Shown here: piece by piece, positions 23,425-32,667 of the stretch
Layout of the letters: the number at the start of each line of letters is the position of its first letter
How positions within the stretch are numbered: position 1 is the first letter of the stretch
Assembly: GCA_017795085.1 (NCBI GenBank)
Contig: CP051246.1
Location: 3,164,514-3,228,513, forward strand
Reading direction: 5' to 3'
Source of the DNA: Salegentibacter sp.
GTDB taxonomy: Bacteria > Bacteroidota > Bacteroidia > Flavobacteriales > Flavobacteriaceae
Length of the DNA stretch: 64,000 nucleotides
Translations under genes and position numbers: made by a program
Notes under the pieces: model-generated
Seen by the model: the letters and a program-made list of their open reading frames with translations, nothing else
Databases searched by the model: none
Told to the model about the DNA's origin: nothing

Positions 23425-23529
23425 TTGACACTTAGCATCATTAAAACAACACAAAACCCCTCATAATCAATTGTTTTAAAGATATTTAATATTTTATATA
23501 TTAAAATAAAATCATCCAAAATCAAATTA

Positions 23530-23566
23530 TTCTGTACTTATTCTGTACTAGTTTTTAGTATCTTTG
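23530..23566 (+). promoter_or_regulatory. Integrase promoter with direct repeats
   Basis: A perfect Bacteroidota -7 box TATCTTTG is at 23559-23566, 21 bp before ATG 23588. Just upstream is a direct repeat of TTCTGTACT (23530-23538 and 23541-23549, spaced 11 bp). The repeats could be arm sites for the integrase or an operator. The -7 box also shows that the in-frame TTG at 23564 cannot be the start codon. Confidence 0.6.
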
Positions 23567-23587
23567 TGTTATTCTAAAAAAGTTATT

Positions 23588-24922
23588 ATGGCAAGTATCA
23601 AAATTGTATTGCGTAAAAATATGATGAAAAAGGATGGCACTATTCCTTTGGCTATTAGAATTAGCGAAAACTACAAGACAAACTATAAATGGCTTGGTCA
23701 ATATGTTTTCGAAAAGGACTGGGACAAAGTTGCCGGAAAAGCTAAAAGGACTCATCCTAATCACAAAAAGTTAAATAACTTTTTGATGAAGAAATTGACA
23801 GAGGCAAACGATCTCTATTTTGATTCTAAAGATGATAGTATCACGCCCAAACAAGCTAAACAAAAATTGAAAGGACCTGGAGGCTCTAAATCATTTTTTT
23901 CAGTTGCTGCTGAACGCGTTAAAAGTAAATATGACCGTGGAACTTTCTCAGTAGCCAAATCTGAACTTTCTATATTATATAACATTGAAGAGTTTTTAAC
24001 GCTTAAATCCTCATCACCCAAAAAGAAGGTGATTTCAGATATACAACAAAGAAGAAAGGACAGGGTTAGCAAGTCTCGTAAAGGCGAATATTCTTTTATG
24101 GATGGCATTAATCATTTTAAGAAAAGTAAAACCTTAAAATTCCGGGATATAGATCAAGCATTTATTGAAAAATATAAAACTTTCTGTTCAGTTTATCTAA
24201 ATCAGAAAACTCGCACTATTACAAATCAATTAATTTTTATAAGAACCCTTTTTAATATTGCTATTAAAGATGGGATTGTTGCTTCTAAATTTTATCCGTT
24301 TGCAGGAGAAAAAGAAAAGATACGGATTGGTTCTGGCAACAAAATCGGTCTTACGATTAAGGAAATTGAAAAAATAGAATCATTGGAATTTGAACCTCAA
24401 TCATCAATCTGGCATACACACAATGTATGGTTAATTGCTTTTTATTTTGCTGGAATACGCATCTCTGATGTGGTAAAATTAAAATGGGCAGATTTTAATG
24501 ATAATAGGCTTTACTATGTTATGAATAAAAATGAAAAGCCCTTAAGTCTTAAGATTCCGGATAAAGCCAATACCATATTAAATTATTACAGAAAGAACCA
24601 AGCGGAAAATAACGGATATGTCTTTCCTTTCTTAAGAGATGCCAATTCTCACGATGATGAAGATGTTTTTAGGAAAACTAGAAATGCGACAAAACTATTT
24701 AATAAATACCTTAAGCGTATAGCTAATCAATGTGGTATTGACAAGAATTTATCAAATCACATTGCCCGGCACAGTTTTGGAAATATTGCTGGAGATAAAA
24801 TACACCCTTTAATGTTACAAAAATTATATCGCCATAGTGATTTAAAAACAACTCTAAATTATCAAGCTAACTTTATCTATAAGGATGCAGATGATGCTCT
24901 GGATAGTGTAATCAATTTTTAA
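23588..24922 (+). CDS. int: Tyrosine recombinase, ICE integrase
   Basis: From ATG 23588 (MASIKIVLRK) the protein has 444 residues: an arm-binding-like N-terminal region typical of Bacteroidota integrases (DGTIPLAIRI, YVFEKDWDK), a SAM-like core-binding domain, and a catalytic domain with Arg291 (AGIRISDV), His391 and Arg394 (HIARHSFG), His416 (RHSD) and the nucleophile Tyr425 (TLNYQ). All key residues are present. It lies 164 bp from the tRNA-Met fragment and reads into the element, the standard position of an ICE integrase. It would carry out integration and, with helper proteins, excision. Target tRNA-Met 3' half is inferred from the adjacent scar. Confidence 0.92.
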   Translation: MASIKIVLRKNMMKKDGTIPLAIRISENYKTNYKWLGQYVFEKDWDKVAGKAKRTHPNHKKLNNFLMKKLTEANDLYFDSKDDSITPKQAKQKLKGPGGSKSFFSVAAERVKSKYDRGTFSVAKSELSILYNIEEFLTLKSSSPKKKVISDIQQRRKDRVSKSRKGEYSFMDGINHFKKSKTLKFRDIDQAFIEKYKTFCSVYLNQKTRTITNQLIFIRTLFNIAIKDGIVASKFYPFAGEKEKIRIGSGNKIGLTIKEIEKIESLEFEPQSSIWHTHNVWLIAFYFAGIRISDVVKLKWADFNDNRLYYVMNKNEKPLSLKIPDKANTILNYYRKNQAENNGYVFPFLRDANSHDDEDVFRKTRNATKLFNKYLKRIANQCGIDKNLSNHIARHSFGNIAGDKIHPLMLQKLYRHSDLKTTLNYQANFIYKDADDALDSVINF

Positions 24923-25392
24923 ATACAAGGAGTTCCATTAAGATTAAATTCCTGATAAAATAATCCTGAAGTAAATCCTTCTTGAAATAACACTTCTTTT
25001 TTAAAAGACCTAGTTATTCTTTTTCCTCATTCTTATTAAGCCATAAAACTTACCAATAGGAATTAATAAAGAGCAAGCCTAAGGTTGCTCTTTATTGTAT
25101 GAGATTAATTCTATTGCTTATAAGTTGGTCTCCACCAGAGCCTATTTCCTCTTCGAATCAGAGTTAAAATAATCATTATATCTGTAAAAGCTACCAACTA
25201 TTTTTGACCTCATTACCTATTTTGAAATAATGATAAAATAGCGGTATACTATCTTCAATCTAAAAAAACAATCAATAGTTTTAATTCATCAAATCGTTGT
25301 TTTGATTATGTAGTTCGTTGATATGGATATTTTTAATGCCTAATCAATCGCCAACTTTGCAGTGTAATAATTTAACACTAAAAACTTAAAAG
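24923..25392. other. Intergenic region after the integrase
   Basis: About 470 bp without a gene. It holds a strong terminator (separate entry), an imperfect dyad CTATTTT (25217-25223) with AAAATAG (25235-25241), and a -7-like CAACTTTG at about 25,352-25,359 that may start transcription of the SDR gene. I see nothing else. Confidence 0.5.
25065..25096 (+). terminator. Strong stem-loop terminator downstream of the integrase
   Basis: A perfect 12-bp stem, AATAAAGAGCAA at 25065-25076 with TTGCTCTTTATT at 25085-25096, around an 8-nt loop. It lies about 140 bp after the integrase stop and separates it from the SDR cassette. Confidence 0.65.
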
Positions 25393-26238
25393 ATGAACAC
25401 AAAAAAAATATGGTTTATTACAGGTGCATCAAAAGGTCTGGGATTAACATTAGTCAAAAAATTATTAGCAGAGGGATTCAGTGTTGCCGCTACTTCAAGA
25501 AATAAGCAATCCTTAATTACTGCTATTGGAGAAGAGAATAAAACATTCTTACCCATTGAAATGGATTTAACTAAAAACCAAGATGTTAAAAAAGCTATTG
25601 AAGTTACAATTAACCATTTTGGCAAGTTAGATGTTTTAGTCAATAACGCCGGCTACAGCCAGATTGGAACATTAGAAGAACTTTCAGAAGAAGAGGTAGA
25701 AAAGAATTTTATAGTAAATGTATTCGGTTCATTAAACGTTATTAGAAATGCCACACCGTATCTACGCAACCAAAATTCTGGACATATTTTCAATATCGCA
25801 TCCATTGGTGGCTATATAGGTAATTTTGCTGGTTTTGGTATTTACTGTTCCACAAAATTTGCGGTTGCTGGTTTTACCGAAGCATTAGCTGAAGAAATGA
25901 AACCGTTTGGCGTACACACAACTTTAGTTTATCCAGGTTATTTTAGAACCAATTTTTTAGCCGAGGGTTCTGTTCAAACACCTGCTAATCCCATTAAAGC
26001 TTATAAAACTGCTCGAGAAATGGAACAGGCACACTTAAAAGATATTAATGGGAATCAACCCAATGACCCAGAAAAAGCAGCTAAAATTTTTATCGCTTTA
26101 AGCAAAAAAGAGCACCCCCCCGTACACTTTTTTATGGGAGAAGACGCCTATCATTATGCAAATCTTAAAATTGAAACCATTCAAAATGCGATGGCAGAGA
26201 ATAAAACTTTAGCAACTTCAACAGGATTTAATAAATGA
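25393..26238 (+). CDS. Short-chain dehydrogenase/reductase (SDR 1)
   Basis: A 281-residue classical SDR: cofactor motif TGASKGLG near the N-terminus, NNAGY, and the active-site Tyr-Lys in YCSTKFAV. It should oxidise or reduce a hydroxyl/carbonyl group with NAD(P)H; the substrate is unknown. Its stop overlaps the start of the SnoaL-like gene by 4 bp, and an AraC regulator follows, so the three genes form a small unit. It is the first gene of the oxidoreductase cassette carried by the element. Confidence 0.87.
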   Translation: MNTKKIWFITGASKGLGLTLVKKLLAEGFSVAATSRNKQSLITAIGEENKTFLPIEMDLTKNQDVKKAIEVTINHFGKLDVLVNNAGYSQIGTLEELSEEEVEKNFIVNVFGSLNVIRNATPYLRNQNSGHIFNIASIGGYIGNFAGFGIYCSTKFAVAGFTEALAEEMKPFGVHTTLVYPGYFRTNFLAEGSVQTPANPIKAYKTAREMEQAHLKDINGNQPNDPEKAAKIFIALSKKEHPPVHFFMGEDAYHYANLKIETIQNAMAENKTLATSTGFNK

Positions 26239-26969
26239 AAACTTCAATAGCAACACAATTGTTCACCTCTATGTTACTTTTATTAGGTAACACGGCCTGT
26301 AGCCAAGAAATGAATCAAGCGGAGAGGAATAAAAATACGGTTAAATTAGCATTTGAGAAATGGACAACTTCAGAAAGTAGTTTTTTTGACTTGTTAACCA
26401 ATAATGTAGAATGGACGGTGACTGGGAAATCACCTTATTCTGGAATTTATAAAGGCAAAAATGATTTCATTCAAAAAGCAGTGATTCCAATTACATCTAA
26501 ATTAAAAACCAATATAAAACCAGCATTAATAGCAATTACAGCAGAAGATGATGTGGTTTGGCTAAATTGGAAAGGAACGGCAACCACGATAACAGATGAA
26601 ACATACGAAAATCATTATGCTTGGATGCTTATTTTCAAAAACGACTCTATTGTAAAAGTTACCGCTTTTTTAGACACTTACGAACTTTCTAAATTAAAAG
26701 ATATGTCAAACAACATTATTGAAACCATTGAAGAATCCAAAGCATACATTGGTATGTGGGTAACAGAAGATGGTAATATCCGTCACGAATTATTGCCTAA
26801 CAATCGCTATGACGAAGCAAGAGGAAATAAGAAAAGTTCTTACCAAGGCGACTATAAGGTTACTGGAAATCATATTGATTATAAAGATGATACTGGATTT
26901 ACAGCAGATGGAGAATTCAAAAATGGAATTTTGTATCACGCAGGAATGATACTGTACAAAGAAAATTAA
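26235..26969 (+). CDS. SnoaL-like lipoprotein with C-terminal Atu4866-like domain
   Basis: A 244-residue protein with lipoprotein signal (LLLLGNTACSQ). Residues about 28-145 look like a SnoaL/NTF2-type cone fold (NTVKLAFEKWTT, WTVTGKSPYSGIYKGKNDF, VVWLNWKGTA). Residues about 160-244 (YIGMWVTEDGNIRHELLPNNRY, ending AGMILYKEN) resemble the small Atu4866 domain. Both parts often accompany SDR genes. Proteins of this fold bind or isomerise small hydrophobic molecules; no substrate can be given. Translationally coupled to SDR 1. Confidence 0.7.
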   Translation: MKTSIATQLFTSMLLLLGNTACSQEMNQAERNKNTVKLAFEKWTTSESSFFDLLTNNVEWTVTGKSPYSGIYKGKNDFIQKAVIPITSKLKTNIKPALIAITAEDDVVWLNWKGTATTITDETYENHYAWMLIFKNDSIVKVTAFLDTYELSKLKDMSNNIIETIEESKAYIGMWVTEDGNIRHELLPNNRYDEARGNKKSSYQGDYKVTGNHIDYKDDTGFTADGEFKNGILYHAGMILYKEN

Positions 26970-26994
26970 TGCTTAAATTTATTGAATAAAAAAA

Positions 26995-27900
26995 ATGCAT
27001 CAATTTAAATCCCTTAGTGAATTTCATAGGTTTAGTAATTTACCAAAACCAGAACATCCATTAATTAGTTTAGTAGATTATAGTAAGGTTAATTACCCTA
27101 CAGATTCAGATGAAATTAAGTGGGTACAAGAATTTTATTCTATTGGATTAAAACGAAATGTAAGTGAGAAATTTAATTATGGTCAGCAACCGTATGATTT
27201 TAATGAAGGTGTATTGTCGTTTGTGGCACCACAGCAAATTCTAAACATTCAAATAAACCAAAATATAGAAGTAAAGTCGTCTGGGTGGTTACTTCTTATT
27301 CACCCAGATTTTTTGTGGAATACCCCATTAGCCAAAATTATTAAAAATTACGATTTCTTTGGTTATGCTGTGAATGAAGCTCTTTTTTTGTCAGAAAAAG
27401 AAGAAAATATTATTATAGATATTTTAAAAAATATACAAAGAGAATACCAGGCAAATATTGATAAATTCAGTGAAAATATAATTATTACCCAAGTAGAGTT
27501 ATTGTTAAATTATGCTGAACGTTATTATGAAAGACAATTTATTACTCGGAAAATCAACAATCATCAAATCCTTGTAAAGCTCGAGGAAAAATTAGATAGT
27601 TATTTTAATAGTAGTGATATTCTAATTAATGGAGTTCCAACGGTTACACAAGTAGCAAACGATTTAAACCTTTCGCCTAATTATTTAAGCAGTATGTTGA
27701 AAATAATTAGCGGCCAAAGCACGCAACAACACATACAGAACAAGATAATTGAAAAAGCCAAAGAAAAATTATCGACCAACGAACTTTCGATCAGTGAAAT
27801 TGCCTATGAACTTGGTTTTGAATATCCGCAATCCTTCAGTAAATTATTTAAGCAAAAAACAAACCAAAGCCCGATGGCATTTAGGGCGAGGTTTAATTGA
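26995..27900 (+). CDS. AraC-family regulator (1)
   Basis: A 301-residue transcription factor with an N-terminal sensing domain of unclear ligand (WLLLIHPDFLW) and a C-terminal AraC double helix-turn-helix at about residues 195-300 (VANDLNLSPNYLSSMLK, then ISEIAYELGFEYPQSFSKLFK and the closing TNQSPMAFRARF). It follows the SnoaL-like gene by 25 bp and probably controls SDR 1 and its partner. It is separated from the next AraC gene by one base, so two regulators are transcribed in tandem. Confidence 0.87.
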   Translation: MHQFKSLSEFHRFSNLPKPEHPLISLVDYSKVNYPTDSDEIKWVQEFYSIGLKRNVSEKFNYGQQPYDFNEGVLSFVAPQQILNIQINQNIEVKSSGWLLLIHPDFLWNTPLAKIIKNYDFFGYAVNEALFLSEKEENIIIDILKNIQREYQANIDKFSENIIITQVELLLNYAERYYERQFITRKINNHQILVKLEEKLDSYFNSSDILINGVPTVTQVANDLNLSPNYLSSMLKIISGQSTQQHIQNKIIEKAKEKLSTNELSISEIAYELGFEYPQSFSKLFKQKTNQSPMAFRARFN

Positions 27901-27901
27901 T

Positions 27902-28708
27902 ATGATAAACTATACTGAAATTTTCCCAACCCGCCAGGAATTAAGACCTTACATTGAAAGTTATGTGATATTAGCCCTTCATACGACCAAAATAAATACT
28001 AAGGTCTTTTTGTCGAGACCCGGGGCCACTCTGTTGGTATCTTCTATTCCTTTCTCCGCTAACAAGCAAACCATAGAAACGGGGGTGCTTTTAGGTATAT
28101 CCGACGGTTCCAAAATCTTAAACTGGAAAGAAATGGCAACCGCACGGGGACTTATAGTAAAATTTTCTCCCTACGGTTTGAGTCGCTTTACGGATATTCC
28201 TATGGAACATCTTGGCAATGAAGCACTATCGGCTTCTTCAGTTTGGGGAAATTCTTTTCGAAAAACGCAAAACGAACTCATGGAAACAGCACATGTTACT
28301 ACTCAAATTGAAATAGCAGAAGCGTTTTTGATGAAACTATTCATCAAACCAAATGAAATTGACAAACGCATCTTTAGGATAGCGGATAATATTAAAACAA
28401 AGGACACCTTCAATTCGCTAGAATCCATAATAAAGGAAATACCATTAAGCCAACGCCAAATAGAAAGAAGGTTTAAAGCACTTATGGGTGTAAATATTCA
28501 AACATTCAATAGAATCTGCCATTTCGAAAATGTAAAGTCCTTGTTAATGGAAAAACAACCAATAAGCCTTACCGAAGTTGGCTATCAGGCAGGCTATTAT
28601 GACCAGGCACATTTTATAAGAGAATTTAAGCGGTTTACAGCTTACAGTCCCAAGAGTTTTTTTGAGAAAGCCCCTTTTTACAGGTACATTTCAAAATTAA
28701 ATGACTAA
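27902..28708 (+). CDS. AraC-family regulator (2)
   Basis: From ATG 27902 (MINYTEIFPT) the protein has 268 residues; longer in-frame starts upstream would run through the preceding AraC gene. The N-terminal half (LRPYIESYVIL, LGISDG, ARGLIVKFSPYGLSRFTDIP) is of the DUF6597-type sensor domain common in this group and the C-terminal half has the AraC helix-turn-helix (LSQRQIERRFKALMG, LTEVGYQAGYYDQAHFIREFKRFT). It precedes SDR 2 by 69 bp and is its likely regulator. Effector unknown. Confidence 0.85.
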   Translation: MINYTEIFPTRQELRPYIESYVILALHTTKINTKVFLSRPGATLLVSSIPFSANKQTIETGVLLGISDGSKILNWKEMATARGLIVKFSPYGLSRFTDIPMEHLGNEALSASSVWGNSFRKTQNELMETAHVTTQIEIAEAFLMKLFIKPNEIDKRIFRIADNIKTKDTFNSLESIIKEIPLSQRQIERRFKALMGVNIQTFNRICHFENVKSLLMEKQPISLTEVGYQAGYYDQAHFIREFKRFTAYSPKSFFEKAPFYRYISKLND

Positions 28709-28777
28709 TAAGGAAGTCGTTCCTGTACAATTTTGATAAAAAACCTGTTGCTTTCTTTGCCCTAAATAAAAAGTGAT

Positions 28778-29698
28778 ATGGGAAAATTAAACATTGTTAT
28801 GACAGGTGGCACCTCTGGTTTTGGGGGGATCACTGCAAAAGAGTTAATAAACAACCCGCATACAAAGGTGTTTTTAGGAAACAGGAACAAGGAAATCCAA
28901 GGTGCAGAACACATTCCGCTGAATTTAAATAGTTTGGAGAATGTCCGTTCATTCGTTTCAGAAATCACAAAAAAAATCAAATCTAAAAAAATTCAGGTAC
29001 TTATTTGCAATGCGGGTTTGAACCATCCTGATATTAATTCAAGAACAGTTGATGGTTTTGAAACGACTTTTGCGGTGAATCATTTAGCTCATTTTTACTT
29101 ATTAAGATTATTGATGCCGTATTTGGATACCAATGCTAGAATCATAATGACTACAAGTGGCACTCATGATCCTTCTGAAAATGCGATGGTAGCGCCTCCC
29201 AAACACGCCAATGCGATTTGGTTGGCATATCCTGAAAAGGATAAAACTTTGGATGAAAAAATGACCATCAACGCACAACGTGCCTATTCGTCATCAAAAT
29301 TATGCACCATTCTCACAATACGACACCTTGTTTCCACAGCTGAGGCAAAGCAAAACAATTGGCAATGCATCGCCTACGATCCCGGGGCAACTCCCGGCAC
29401 AGGTTTACTTCAAAAAGGGACATTATTTATGCGGTTGGCATGGCAGGTTTTTACCATACCCTTTTTGCGCAAACTCATGCTTCCAAAATCAAACAGCATT
29501 CAAGATGCCGGTATCACTTTAGCCCACTTGGCATTGGGAAAAGTGGAGGTGCCGGCAGCAAATTTTTATGTGGCATTAAGGGCTGGTAAAATAACTTTCC
29601 CACTACCTTCTAAACTTGCACAAAATGACACATTGATGCAGGAGCTTTGGCGAGATAGTGAACAACTTTTACTGGAGACTAAATTTATTTTAAAATAA
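28778..29698 (+). CDS. Short-chain dehydrogenase/reductase (SDR 2)
   Basis: A 306-residue SDR of the protochlorophyllide-reductase-like group: TGGTSGFGG at the N-terminus, CNAGLNHP, NHLAHFYLLRLL and active-site Tyr-Lys in YSSSKLCT. The long C-terminal tail (DAGITLAHLALGKVEVPA) is repeated in decayed form at 32,668-32,880, so a second copy of this gene once stood nearby. Substrate unknown. It pairs with the AraC regulator upstream. Confidence 0.87.
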   Translation: MGKLNIVMTGGTSGFGGITAKELINNPHTKVFLGNRNKEIQGAEHIPLNLNSLENVRSFVSEITKKIKSKKIQVLICNAGLNHPDINSRTVDGFETTFAVNHLAHFYLLRLLMPYLDTNARIIMTTSGTHDPSENAMVAPPKHANAIWLAYPEKDKTLDEKMTINAQRAYSSSKLCTILTIRHLVSTAEAKQNNWQCIAYDPGATPGTGLLQKGTLFMRLAWQVFTIPFLRKLMLPKSNSIQDAGITLAHLALGKVEVPAANFYVALRAGKITFPLPSKLAQNDTLMQELWRDSEQLLLETKFILK

Positions 29699-29833
29699 TG
29701 ACCATGGCATAAAATACGAGGCTGATATAAAGATTATCTTTCATTTTAAGCGCTACTGACGAATACATTAATATTGAGCTGCTGAACAAATAAATTTGAG
29801 CTCCTGAGCAAAACGATTAAAAAGCCTGCCATC

Positions 29834-29841
29834 TAACTTTG
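29834..29841 (+). promoter_or_regulatory. -7 promoter box for SDR 3
   Basis: TAACTTTG, a perfect match to the Bacteroidota -7 consensus TAnnTTTG, ends 16 bp before the ATG of SDR 3. No good -33 TTG is seen at the usual 19-bp spacing, which would fit an activator-dependent promoter, for example of AraC type. Confidence 0.55.
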
Positions 29842-29857
29842 TAAAAAAAACAGGCCA

Positions 29858-30673
29858 ATGAATAAAGTAGCATTAATAACAGGAGCTTCTGCAGGTATTG
29901 GCAAAGCAACCGCCATTCTATTGGCAGAAAAAGGATACAATGTTTACGGTGTCGCCCGCAGGTTAGATAGAATGAATGATTTGAAAGAATTGGGCATCAA
30001 ACCTCTTGCTCTGGATCTTACTAAGAATGAAAGTATGATTACTGCGGTCGATCAAATTTTTAATGAAGCTGGGCGTATAGATGTGTTGGTAAACAATGCC
30101 GGCTTTGGTTCTTACGGTGCTATTGAAGATGTAAGTATGGACGATGCCCGCTATCAATTGGAAGTAAATGTCATGGGGGGTATGCGATTAACTCAATTGG
30201 TGCTGCCCAAAATGCGGGGACATGGCCAAGGTAAAATAATCAATATCTCCTCTGTTGGAGGGAAAGTAGCATTGCCCATGGGTGGATGGTACCATGCGAG
30301 CAAATTTGCCCTGGAAGCCCTTAGTGACTGTATGCGGATGGAAGTTAAGCCTTTTGGAATAGATGTCATTGTGGTAGAACCGGGAGCGACAAAATCGGAA
30401 TGGGGCAACATTGCTTTTGACAGCCTGATGAAGGTTTCGGGCGATACTCATTACAAAGATCTGGCTGGCAAAGTCTATAATACTTTCGAAAAAGTAGCCA
30501 AAAATGTTTCCGCTCCTGAAAACATAGCCCAGCTTATTCTTAAAGCCATCGAATCTAAACGTCCTAAGGCTAGATATGTGGGTGAAAAGTGGGACGCGAA
30601 ATTTTTGTTAACTTTAAAAAGGATTTTGTCTGACAATATGATGGATAAATTAATAATGAGGCAGGCAAAATAA
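29858..30673 (+). CDS. Short-chain dehydrogenase/reductase (SDR 3)
   Basis: A 271-residue classical SDR with TGASAGIGK at residues about 6-14, NNAGFGSYG, the Ser in NISSVGG and Tyr-Lys in YHASKFALE. The group often uses NADP. Six bases after its stop the AraC regulator (3) begins, so the two are co-transcribed from the -7 box at 29,834. Substrate unknown. Confidence 0.88.
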   Translation: MNKVALITGASAGIGKATAILLAEKGYNVYGVARRLDRMNDLKELGIKPLALDLTKNESMITAVDQIFNEAGRIDVLVNNAGFGSYGAIEDVSMDDARYQLEVNVMGGMRLTQLVLPKMRGHGQGKIINISSVGGKVALPMGGWYHASKFALEALSDCMRMEVKPFGIDVIVVEPGATKSEWGNIAFDSLMKVSGDTHYKDLAGKVYNTFEKVAKNVSAPENIAQLILKAIESKRPKARYVGEKWDAKFLLTLKRILSDNMMDKLIMRQAK

Positions 30674-30679
30674 ACACTT

Positions 30680-31489
30680 ATGGAAAGTCATCAAATAATA
30701 CAACATAACATTTTATACTCCTGTTCTTATCAAAAAGAGCAGAGTTCTGAGCAATTTTTACCAGAACATAGTCTGGGAATTACATTGTCAGGGGAAGCGG
30801 AATATTTCACCAATGAAGGCTCTTATATAGTGAAGCCAGACACTATAGGTTTGATGCGCAGGAACCAATTGGTCAAAAAATACAAAAAGCCCTCGTCTAC
30901 CGGAGAACCCTTTAAAATGATAGGTGTGTTTTTTGACCAGCAAACACTGCGACGATATGCTGCTGAAAATGCCATGGAGGAGCAACAACCCTATCGGGGA
31001 AAAGCAGTCATCCAGCTTACAGGAAATCCGGTCATCAAAGGTTTTTTTGATTCACTCATCCCTTATGAAAGCCATCCCGAGAAGCTCTCAATCCAAATAT
31101 GCGAGCTTAAAACTAGGGAAGCTATTGAGCTTTTGTTGCAAATCGATTCTTCTTTCAAAAACTTTTTGTTTGACTTCAAGGAGCCTTATAAAGTAGATCT
31201 GGAAAATTTTATGAACCTGAATTATCAATACAATGTACCTGTAGGCACTTTCGCCAAACTAACGGGGCGGAGCCTTTCTACTTTTAAAAGGGACTTTTCA
31301 AAGATTTTTGATTCACCTCCGGAAAAATGGGTACAAAGGAAACGTTTGGAGATGGCACATTATCTCATGGCCCAAAAGAAAAAACGACCAACCGATGTCT
31401 ATCTGGAAGTTGGTTTTGAAAATCTTTCGCATTTCTCATTTGCCTTCAAAAAGCACTATGGTTTCCCGCCAAGTGAGGTGTGCAATTAA
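30680..31489 (+). CDS. AraC-family regulator (3)
   Basis: A 269-residue regulator with an N-terminal cupin-like effector domain (LGITLSGEAEYFTNEGSYIV) and a C-terminal AraC helix-turn-helix (FAKLTGRSLSTFKRDFSKIF, VYLEVGFENLSHFSFAFKKHYGFPPSEV). Members next to SDR genes with this layout are often activators of the neighbouring oxidoreductase. It lies directly behind SDR 3 and 134 bp before the hydrolase gene, which has its own -7 box and might also be a target. Confidence 0.86.
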   Translation: MESHQIIQHNILYSCSYQKEQSSEQFLPEHSLGITLSGEAEYFTNEGSYIVKPDTIGLMRRNQLVKKYKKPSSTGEPFKMIGVFFDQQTLRRYAAENAMEEQQPYRGKAVIQLTGNPVIKGFFDSLIPYESHPEKLSIQICELKTREAIELLLQIDSSFKNFLFDFKEPYKVDLENFMNLNYQYNVPVGTFAKLTGRSLSTFKRDFSKIFDSPPEKWVQRKRLEMAHYLMAQKKKRPTDVYLEVGFENLSHFSFAFKKHYGFPPSEVCN

Positions 31490-31590
31490 ATAGCGGCAAT
31501 TCGTCAATTATAATCTCCCTAACCCTTATCTGAACGTTTCAACAAACAAATAAGGACTTTTCAAGAAAACAGCCAGCCTCCATCCCATTG

Positions 31591-31598
31591 TAACTTTG
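31591..31598 (+). promoter_or_regulatory. -7 promoter box for the hydrolase gene
   Basis: TAACTTTG, identical to the box before SDR 3, stands 24 bp upstream of ATG 31623. It also argues against the in-frame start at 31596, which lies within the box. Confidence 0.55.
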
Positions 31599-31622
31599 CT
31601 GTTCATTAAACAAAGAACCACA

Positions 31623-32645
31623 ATGAAAAAATTAATTGTATTATCATCGATGGTGATGCTTTTGTTATCTGGCTGTGCTTATCAAGTCAAAATCTCTGAT
31701 CCCAAACAAATGGCTCACATGAGTCAGCAAGCGCAGGATTCAATTAAGTCATTCAAGTATTACCGATTTCCGCTCATCAACCTCAACGACAAGCAAAAAT
31801 TGATGGCCAGAGAACAGTGGCATGCTTATGAAAACTGGATGTTGGAAGATATGCACAAACGCTTTGAGTTTACAACAAAAGACACTTCAATAGCCAATGT
31901 AAAAGTTGCTATCATCCAACCCAAACACATTCAACCCGGCAACGAAAACACCATAGGTTTCCACCTACACGGTGGAGGATTTATGATGGGTACGCCTTAC
32001 GAAAGAGCTGCCATGTTGATGGCAAATGAATATGGTTATCCTATTTTTTCGGTCGATTACTCATTGTCGCCCGAAGTAAAGTACCCAGTGGCTATCAATG
32101 AATCTCTTGAGGTTTATAAAGCATTAACCCGACAATTTCCGGACAAAAAGATAGTAAGTTCGTCCATATCTGCCGGTGGGCAAATCTTACAATCTATGTT
32201 GCTCAAAGCACAATCTGAAAATCTCAGGATGCCTGATGCGAATGTATTGTTCACTCCTGCATTGGATCTTAACTTTGCAGGAAATGACTCCTATTATTTT
32301 AATGATGGCCGGGATGTTATTGCTTTAAAAAACAGCGCTGATAAACTTTTTAAGAATTTATATTTACCGGAGGATGTAAACGTAAATGATCCGTTGGTAT
32401 CACCGGTATTTGCAGATTACAAAGGAAATTTTCCACCCACTATTTTATCTACCGGAACAAGGGATCTTTTTCTGAGCATTTCCGTGCGAACCTTTTGGAA
32501 ATTAAAAGAAGGTGGGATCAATACTGAACTCTTAGTGGGAGAAGGAGGATGGCACGCCTATCAATACTATCCCGGAATACCCGAGGCTATAGCAGCCAGA
32601 AAAGCTGTTTATCAATTTTTGGATAAGCATTTGAAGTCATTATGA
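31623..32645 (+). CDS. Alpha/beta-hydrolase lipoprotein, HSL-like esterase
   Basis: From ATG 31623 (MKKLIVLSSM) the protein has 340 residues and a lipoprotein signal with lipobox LLSGC. The oxyanion-hole motif HLHGGGF, nucleophile Ser183 in SISAGG (in place of the usual GDSAGG), an Asp in GTRDLF and a His in GWHAYQ give a complete hormone-sensitive-lipase-type triad. It would hydrolyse small esters at the cell envelope. The first glycine of the usual GxSxG is replaced by Ser, an oddity. It sits in the SDR cassette, so it may release an alcohol on which the dehydrogenases act; that is inference. Confidence 0.82.
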   Translation: MKKLIVLSSMVMLLLSGCAYQVKISDPKQMAHMSQQAQDSIKSFKYYRFPLINLNDKQKLMAREQWHAYENWMLEDMHKRFEFTTKDTSIANVKVAIIQPKHIQPGNENTIGFHLHGGGFMMGTPYERAAMLMANEYGYPIFSVDYSLSPEVKYPVAINESLEVYKALTRQFPDKKIVSSSISAGGQILQSMLLKAQSENLRMPDANVLFTPALDLNFAGNDSYYFNDGRDVIALKNSADKLFKNLYLPEDVNVNDPLVSPVFADYKGNFPPTILSTGTRDLFLSISVRTFWKLKEGGINTELLVGEGGWHAYQYYPGIPEAIAARKAVYQFLDKHLKSL

Positions 32646-32667
32646 TAAATACAGTTAAGAACGCCCG

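Noticed and set aside
23382..23460. Complete tRNA-Met gene
   Set aside because: The D arm and 5' acceptor strand are missing; pairing of the anticodon stem fails beyond the loop, so it is only a 3' half.
27749..27901. Longer N-terminus for the second AraC regulator
   Set aside because: It would overlap the first AraC gene by 152 bp; ATG 27,902 gives the proper domain start.
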